Assembly: GCA_023853785.1 (NCBI GenBank)
Contig: JAJIRX010000029.1
Coordinates: forward strand, 1-39,144
DNA: 39,144 nt
From: Psilocybe azurescens
Taxonomy: Eukaryota > Basidiomycota > Agaricomycetes > Agaricales > Agrocybaceae
Reading direction: 5' to 3'
Shown: piece after piece, positions 32,979-39,144 of the stretch
Layout of the letters: the number at the start of each line of letters is the position of its first letter
Position numbering within the stretch: position 1 is the first letter of the stretch
Position numbers and translations under genes: made by a program
Notes under the pieces: model-generated
What the model saw: only the letters and a program-made list of their open reading frames with translations
Database searches by the model: none
What the model was told of the DNA's origin: nothing

Positions 32979-35162
32979 ATGATGGTTCAGGCCCTAGTAT
33001 TCATATTATCCTCGCTGTTTCTAACAGCGACAGGCCTCACTGTCTCTACGACAGACCCGGTACATGTTCCATTAGCTCGTCGCTCGGCACGGCATCTGGA
33101 CCTTAACGAAGAGGCGATGAGGCTGAAAGTCAAGTATGGACTTATAAGCAAAATTCCACTTCCTGCGGCGAGCAAGTAGGAGGGCAAGCAGCGTTAGTAT
33201 GCCAATTGGCAATCAGGTATGTCCATTTAGCCAGTTGTTTCTTTGCTGTTCATCGACCTTTTGGTGTAGGATCAAGACTCTAGTTACATCGGTACTTTGA
33301 CCATTGGAACGCCGTGAGTATCCATGACTTGTAGTCCTGCTGCGCAACAGATTTTATGAGGGCGCTGTCTCTCACAAACCACCAATTTCTGCTTCAATAG
33401 CCATTGGCATGATCAAGGAAACTCTCGATCTTGTTGCCAAGAGCTCTTCACGAACTTGGCAAGATCCGAATGGTTATGATGACAAGATGATGGTTGGATG
33501 ATGGTCCACAGCGTCCGAACTCCTAATTCATTCGTCTACCCCACACTTTAAACTCCTGCGCCAGTGCAGTAAGCTAAAACTGACGATTGTACAATCTCAT
33601 CTACAGGCCTCAAACATTCAATCTCATTCTCGATACTGGGTCGTCTGATCTTTGGGTCCCTGTCTCTCCGTGTCAAGAGTGCGACTCCAACAACAGATGC
33701 CAGCAGTGCGATGCAGCCACCCCCTCTTCCAGCCCACAAAATCCTCCACGCTCAAAGCTTCCTCCAGCAGTAATCCTAATTCGCAGGTATCAATCTCATA
33801 TGGATCGGGCGCTGTCCTTGGCTCGCTGTCGTCAGACACCGTCTCGATGGGCGGGTTTACCATAGACTCGCAGACGTTTTGTACGTCTTCTTTCCAAACT
33901 ATGGCTCCTTGACAAATAGCTAATCAACAATGAAATCTGTCCACAGTGTCAGTTTCAACGCTCACCCCTGGTATACTCGATGGCAGCGTATCTGGAATAT
34001 TAGGTCTTGCCTTCGATACCATCGCTAGCACAAATGCTATACCATTCTGGCAGGCTCTGGCAAACAACAACCAACTTTCCTCTCAGGAGATGGCGTTCTG
34101 GCTTCAAAGATCTGATCCCAATTCACAAGCTAATGAAACACCAGGGGGCGTCTTTACTCTTGGAGGAACCAACTCGTCCCTTTTCACTGGTGATATCGAT
34201 TTTCAGAACATGCCAAGCAACACCCAGCCTTCGTTCTGGCTCCAAAGTCTCTCAGGTGAGCGTCCCAGGCTCCGGCCACTAATTATGACGTTTTCTAACC
34301 CTGTTGACACCATGCTTAGCTGTGACTGTCAATGGAAAATCGATCCAAATTACTCCAGGAGACTCCGCGATCTCTGCGATCGACACTGGCACCACCCTCA
34401 TTGGAGGGCCCTCCGCTGATGTTGCCGCGATTTGGGCAGCTGTCCCTGGTTCTGCTCAAGCAGGCGGCGAAAATGTGGGATACTACACTTTCCGTATGTA
34501 TTTCTATGATTTGCATGTTGTTTGGCATCAAACTGAAAGTTGGTGCAGCCTGCAAAACCCAGGTTGTAGTCACCCTCGCATTTGGAGGCAAGTCGTGGCC
34601 CATTAGTGCCCAGGATATGAATCGAGGTGCACTCACTCGGGGAAGCTCGACCTGTCTCGGCTCTATCTTCGATCTCAACGCCGGTACCAACATTCCTGTT
34701 AACTCTGGAAACCCGAATTGGGTTGTTGGAGATACCTTTTTGGTTAGTATCGTGTTCTTCACCCTTGATCCGATTCCAAGTGTTAACCGTTATATACTTT
34801 TCCCTTCGCCTCACAGAAAAACGTATATTCCGTATATCGCATGACCCCTCCCTCGGTTGGTTTTGCGCAGCTCTCTGATGCTGCCGGGGGCTCAGGTTCG
34901 GCACATTTACTTACTGCTTTACTTTGGCATCCGTGCTGACGAACGTCTCCTTCAATCTAGGAACCCCAGGATCCAGTGATACATCGGCACCTAATGGATC
35001 TAATGGGTCTAAAAGTACGTTCTAGTTAGCTGATAAACGCACCTCCTGCTTATTTCTTTCCCTGCTTTTCCTGTAGGTTCCGCTTCAATAATGATAGCAC
35101 CCGTGTCAATCGCAGTCCTACTAGGGTCATCGTTGATCACATTTATGGCGACACTCCTCTAG
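32979..35162 (+). CDS. Secreted pepsin-type aspartic protease C (family A1), GPI-type tail
   Basis: Exons: 32979-33216, 33270-33313, 33607-33880, 33947-34255, 34320-34493, 34549-34742, 34816-34895, 34961-35014, 35077-35162. Signal peptide MMVQALVFILSSLFLTATGL; propeptide HVPLARRSARHLDLNEEAMR; TFNLILDTGSSDLWV (first Asp); insert CQECDSNNRCQQC; flap YGSGAVLGSL; DTGTTLIGGPSADVAAIW (second Asp); GNPNWVVGDTFL|KNVYSVY; a glycine/serine stalk (GTPGSSDTSAPNGSNGSK); hydrophobic C-terminus PVSIAVLLGSSLITFMATLL ending the protein, as expected of a GPI signal. The exon 6/7 joint is in phase here (ACC TTT TTG), which shows what A and B lack. Shifts: exon 1 after KYGLISKIPLP (33160-33180) and C5 at 33720-33724. 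Introns match A and B in position. Confidence 0.88.
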
Positions 35163-36511
35163 CAGATTTGTAGCAGATGTATCTGAGCTTAATATCCATC
35201 TCGAAATCTTCGCAGGGACAACATCATACCCACCAGCTATGATATGATAGTGACGCAAATACGGAACATAATGGACTTAGTGAAATATAGTAATCATTAC
35301 GACCCTCGTAGGGTAGATGTCGATAATTGGATCTTCGGGACTTAAATGATATCCTTGTTCGTAGTACCTACGTTCTGTTGTATGAGTACTTGTAATTCAA
35401 CGATTTCTGTCGCATGGATCTTATCTTTCATCTGAGATTTCTATCAGATGGCCTCATGGAGGATGTTCATTGGCTCAGTGGACAGTGGATTGCTTATTAT
35501 ATCATACGTCGCCCACCTGGCAGTGCGAGTAACATCCTCAAAACTTTTCTCAGTTCTGTCAACAGGGCTCTATTCCAAGCTCAATGCTGGCAGCAGTAAC
35601 CGCTCATCTAAGTGACCGCCGTTTCAAAAGTTAAAACTATCGATACGCGATAAAAATCCCAGGACAACCTCGATCCATGTGTCGAATAGAATCTTTCTAC
35701 TTCTAAACGACATCAAAACGTATGATCTCGTCTGATCCGTCGGACATACCTCGTACCAGGTAGCCAGCCCCGAGGAATATTTCTCATGGATGTTCAATTT
35801 CTGATGCGCTCGGAGGAGCGGTTCGGACTGTCTACGATTACTGAATAAATTGGCACCTGCGGATATATCACCAGATCTAGGAGCCCACACATAAGGACAC
35901 AGAAGAGTGGTCACAAGATGGCAGTGCAACTACAGTTATTTGTTCTGTGCTGGACTGGTGACCCAACTGCGCCGAGTTAGTAGATTCTTACCTTCTGGCA
36001 TTTTGGCGTTTGATTCTTACAGAGCTTTGTTAGTGAAGGGTTTGTATACTAAAAGGGACTCTGAAGACCATGACGGCACTCCATCTGCGTCTGCTTTCAG
36101 AGCTTTCATGACTTGGATGTCCACCTTTGCGATACGGTCATACGGAGTGCGTAGGTCGTCCCATATATCGCCAAGTTGCGATTGGCGAAGTACCTTTGTC
36201 TTGGGCCTCATTCTTGCAAAACAACTCAGCCGTGTATTCGTCAGACTCTGTCATAGCGAGGGGCAGATAAGGACCTTTTATATCCCACATGGCTCCTCCA
36301 CGTACCCCGCACTCTTAAAAATGCGGTGATCAATCCTAGTCTATAAGACGCTTTCCTTACCTATTTTCGCTTCGTCCCCAGCTCCGGATCTCGGACATTA
36401 TCATATTTCCCCGCAACTGTTTCGCGTGGACCCAGCGCTTGGAAGCCCTCCGTATGACTACCAAGCCCAACTCACCAATTTTTCACATCGTCTAGTCGTC
36501 GTTTATTTGAC
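35163..36511 (-). other. Gene-poor stretch with unassigned minus-strand ORFs
   Basis: Minus 36238-36017 is open: LGDIWDDLRTPYDRIAKVDI then QVMKALKADADGVPSW and YKPFTNKAL, stop. Minus 35929-35624 is open: YVWAPRSGDISAGANLFSNR, LRAHQKLNIHEKY, ATWYEVCPTDQTRSYVLMSF. Their composition looks coding and they could be two exons of one small gene, with a stop between them as written. I recognise no family. The rest of the stretch holds the 3' flank of protease C and the lipase promoter. Confidence 0.35.
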
Positions 36512-36518
36512 TATAAAA
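36512..36518 (+). promoter_or_regulatory. TATA-box candidate of the lipase gene
   Basis: TATAAAA about 95 bases upstream of the lipase ATG, a usual distance for a fungal gene with a short leader. Confidence 0.5.
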
Positions 36519-36612
36519 TCGATACTGGGCATGAGAGTTTCTAGCAGGCTTTCAGTCGATATCCTTCCTTGTCGACGTTGATTGACTACCTGGTGAAAGA
36601 CAGTCCATCAAG

Positions 36613-37902
36613 ATGCTCTTTGTACCACTTTTTCTCTCGTACTTTCTGGCTGCTTCGTTGAATGCCTTCGCCTCTCCTTTGGTGGAGAGTCGTGCGAACG
36701 GTATCGATCAGACGACGTATAACAACCTCGAACGGTACACGAAATATTCCTCTGCCGTGTACCAGTGGATATGCCCAAAGCCTCTGGGAAATAAGCTCAT
36801 TGACCAGGTCAGTCGCAAGTTTACTTTCCAGAGTTTTGAACATTTTGCTTACCCATTGGTTGTTACCACTATAGTTCGACATTTCCGGCACCCAAGGCTT
36901 CGTCGCGAGAGATGACAGCAGGAAAGAAATTGTAATAGCTTTTCGAGGGACCCTCGAGCTCAAAGATGCCTTCGTCGGTCAGTATTTTTTCTGCCTTCCT
37001 CTGCCTGTCGATCTGTAGCTAACGGGTGTGAAAAGACCTCCAAATTATCATGAAGCCACTGCAATCGACGGGTCTGACCAACGTCGGGAGCGCTTATGTC
37101 CACACCGGATTTTTGTATGCTTATAACGTCGTTGCTTCGACTGTGCTCAAGACCGTGAAGGCGCAAGCAGCTGCGTATCCCTCGTACACTATCGTCGTCA
37201 CGGGTCATTCTCTCGGTGGTGCTGTTGCATCTTTGGCTGCCATTTCGATTAAGTCGGCATTGCCCAACAGCTCACTCAAGTTATACACGTTTGGTATGTT
37301 CCTTTACTATATCGATATAATATATATTCTTAATTTCATTCCAATACCTAGGCCAACCTCGGACTGGAAATGCCGCTTTTGTTAGCTACGTAGAGTCGAA
37401 GATTGGAATTAATAACATCTTCCGAGCGGTCCATACATACGGTGAGCAACAACCATCATGATAGCTAATAAAACCCTAAGCTAATAACGCTGTATTTTTC
37501 CAGATGGTGTCCCAACCATTTTGTTCCAAGCTCTTGGGTACCGTCATTTTACCAACGAGTACTGGCACTTCCAGGAATCTCGTATGTCTGCTTTCTTTCT
37601 GAGTACCTACCTGGATCGGGATGTTAACGCGCTGTCGATTTTAGCCGACGCTGCGAACGTGAGGAAGTGCAGTGGTGGAGATGATCCGACTTGCAGTGAT
37701 TCTATTCGTAAGCACTTGATCTACCGATACATTCCAGCTGCTGATGCTTAATATATTAATAGCTTCGACCTTTATCAACCCAGCGCATATCGTGTATTTC
37801 GGCCAAAGTAAGTCTTTGATCGCTGTTGTAGTGTGTGCCGGCTGTTAATTGTCTGTTGGTGACTCGTTAGCCATGGCCCTCAATCCTCTTCTTTGCATCT
37901 GA
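36613..37902 (+). CDS. Secreted class 3 lipase
   Basis: Eight exons: 36613-36807, 36875-36977, 37036-37293, 37352-37441, 37504-37581, 37645-37707, 37763-37807, 37871-37902; spliced length 864 nt, 287 residues, no frame break. Hydrolyses ester bonds of acylglycerols outside the cell. Signal peptide MLFVPLFLSYFLAASLNAF; then YSSAVYQWICPKPLG; GFVARDDSRKEIVIAFRGT (oxyanion-loop strand); the nucleophile elbow TGHSLGGAVASL; LYTFGQPRTGNAAF; RAVHTYDGVPTIL with the probable catalytic Asp; RHFTNEYWHF with the probable catalytic His; Cys pair in KCSGGDDPTCSDSI; ends INPAHIVYFG...NPLLCI. This is the usual order and length of fungal lipase_3 proteins. ATG 36613 opens directly onto the signal peptide, with a TATA candidate upstream. 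Confidence 0.93.
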
Positions 37903-38495
37903 TTCTAACGACTATTCACGACGACATAACACGCATGACACTAAAATGAACAAGGGGTTTTGTAACATCGGGAGCTACGGAATCCCTTTGTATGAATTGT
38001 TTGTACTTATAAATTGTATTTTATTTTATATTATGAAAATGTGAAAGAGCGTGCGCGTGCAACTGCTGCAAAGAATTGTGCTCCTTAAGCTTTAGTTGGC
38101 CCCGAATGAAACATATTTTTAACTATTGAAATCATAGGACTCTGCAACCTATATGCCGCCAGTGACTTCGTTCAGTCCTGACTCGATATGCATGTCTAGA
38201 TCTGAGATGAATTAAGGGAAATCAATGAAATGAAAAGACCCTGCACACTGAGTAGAATGACATTGTACATGCTTCCAGAATCTCTGTTGTGAAATTCGTC
38301 TAACACGCCTCGAAGCCGATGATCGACCTTCGAAAAAGTTCAAGGCTATCTATATTTAGCTTCCACATTCTATTGACTCCGTCGGAGATGCCATTTAGTG
38401 GAGCCAGCGTGTTCGTTTGTTGTCCTTTCCCGCTCCCCTTCCTTTCTTCCTTCCTTTGTCGGTCCTTCCTGTTTGAATCTGGAATCTAGAGTGCG
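37903..38495. other. Intergenic, lipase 3' flank and promoter of next gene
   Basis: The AT-rich 3' flank (TTTTATTTTATATTATGAAAATG at about 38020) is followed by a pyrimidine-rich run (TTCCTTTCTTCCTTCCTTTG near 38440) ahead of the next start. No other gene seen. Confidence 0.45.
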
Positions 38496-39080
38496 ATGGC
38501 CCCGATGCACGCAACATTCTTTTTAACATTCATTTTGACGATGGTTGTGCGGTGTGTTTGGGCGGAGACGCATACTATCGCGTTTGACAATCAGTGAGTA
38601 CTACACAGTCACTGGCATGTTCACCATCAGAGCGAGCGGACTGATTTTATGGTTAACGAATAGGTGTGGGCATGGGACTGTATGTTTCTCCAGTGCTATG
38701 GAACCAGGATAGATTGGGTTACTTACAGAGATAGGACTCTTTGACAGCCGCAGTTAATCCAACAGGGCAACATATTGTCAACTGGCAAGCCTTTCAAGTC
38801 AAACGGCCCATTCATCTCTGGAATTGCGTAAGTCTTGTTTTAGGCGGCTATATTCTTATGAGGGATATGTATGCTGACTAGGGTTCATTGCGGTTTGAAT
38901 TCTAGATATCTCCAGACCGGTACGTAATTTCCTGGTGGCGTGCATTCCCTGATAACAAGAGCAAAATTGGTACAGGTGATTGCTTGCTGAATGGTGAAGG
39001 GTGCTCGTTGGTTGAGATGACTCTGGTGAATCCGACGTGTGCTGGATGTGGCTCGAGCACGGATATTTCTCTTATCCCCC
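38496..39080 (+). CDS. Small secreted thaumatin-like glycopeptide, 3' end outside window
   Basis: Visible exons 38496-38593, 38664-38679, 38748-38827, 38906-38919, 38976-39080; phases agree with no break. Signal peptide MHATFFLTFILTMVVRCVWA, then HTIAFDNQCGHGTPQLIQQG, GNILSTGKPFKSNGPFISGI, AYLQTGDC, GEGCSLVEMTLVNPT, CAGCGSSTDISLIP. The NQCGHGT opening and STDISLIPP block are those of thaumatin-like small secreted proteins common in Agaricomycetes, often labelled glycopeptide. Two exons are only 14 and 16 nt long. A GTGAGC donor at 39081 shows the gene continues beyond the window; the usual Tyr/Cys-rich end is not seen. A wall-active or defence-related role is known for some thaumatin-like proteins, not shown here. 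Confidence 0.75.
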
Positions 39081-39144
39081 GTGAGCAGAGTCGCAATTTT
39101 ACCTGCAAGATTTGGAGTGCTGATTGACCTCTTGGTGGTCGGCC

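Noticed and set aside
34316..34904. Minus-strand frames opposite protease C
   Set aside because: Shadows of exons 5-7 of the protease; no independent signal.

Overview
The window looks like nuclear DNA of a mushroom-forming basidiomycete (Agaricomycetes). The reasons are dense introns of about 45-70 nt with GT-AG ends, and gene families typical of that class: F-box/leucine-rich proteins with a coiled N-terminus, a BTB protein, polyporopepsin-like aspartic proteases, receptor-like type I membrane proteins ending in PPQYT, and small secreted proteins. No bacterial operon, CRISPR array or rRNA gene is visible, and I recognised no tRNA.

Layout from left to right. (1) 1-8.8 kb, minus strand: the edge of a membrane-protein gene, the thiamine gene THI6 (746-2861), then two tandem copies of the same membrane-protein family (4296-6085 and 6580-8373) made by a segmental duplication of about 2.2 kb. 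(2) 9.2-17.2 kb, mostly housekeeping-like genes: a BTB/POZ protein (minus), a divergent RGG-rich caprin-like RNA-binding protein (plus), a phytanoyl-CoA dioxygenase-family enzyme (plus), and convergent to it a type II membrane HtrL/YibB-like protein (minus). (3) 17.2-26 kb, gene-poor: two convergent F-box/LRR genes, the first split by a 423-bp MITE with 55-bp terminal inverted repeats and a 3-bp target duplication, then an intact SWIM zinc-finger gene (SWS1/ZSWIM7 type). (4) 26-35.2 kb: three tandem plus-strand pepsin-type aspartic proteases, each with signal peptide, propeptide, two DTG motifs, a four-cysteine insert and a hydrophobic GPI-type tail. (5) 36.6-39.1 kb: a secreted class 3 lipase and the start of a small thaumatin-like secreted protein.

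An overriding feature is frame disruption. Conserved exons of THI6, the caprin-like gene, the dioxygenase, the HtrL-like gene, the BTB gene and all three proteases need one-base shifts to read through, very often at runs of the same base. The SWIM gene, the lipase and the visible part of the thaumatin-like gene are fully intact. Either this assembly carries many homopolymer length errors or the locus is unusually decayed; I favour the former for housekeeping genes. One membrane-protein copy also has a true in-frame stop by substitution. CDS entries below give the span from start to stop codon; exons are listed in the evidence.

Functionally, the right half (proteases, lipase, small secreted protein) reads as an extracellular nutrient-acquisition neighbourhood. 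The left half mixes thiamine synthesis with a receptor-like membrane-protein cluster. I see no evidence that the window encodes one integrated novel system. The most specific new structure is the MITE inside the F-box gene.
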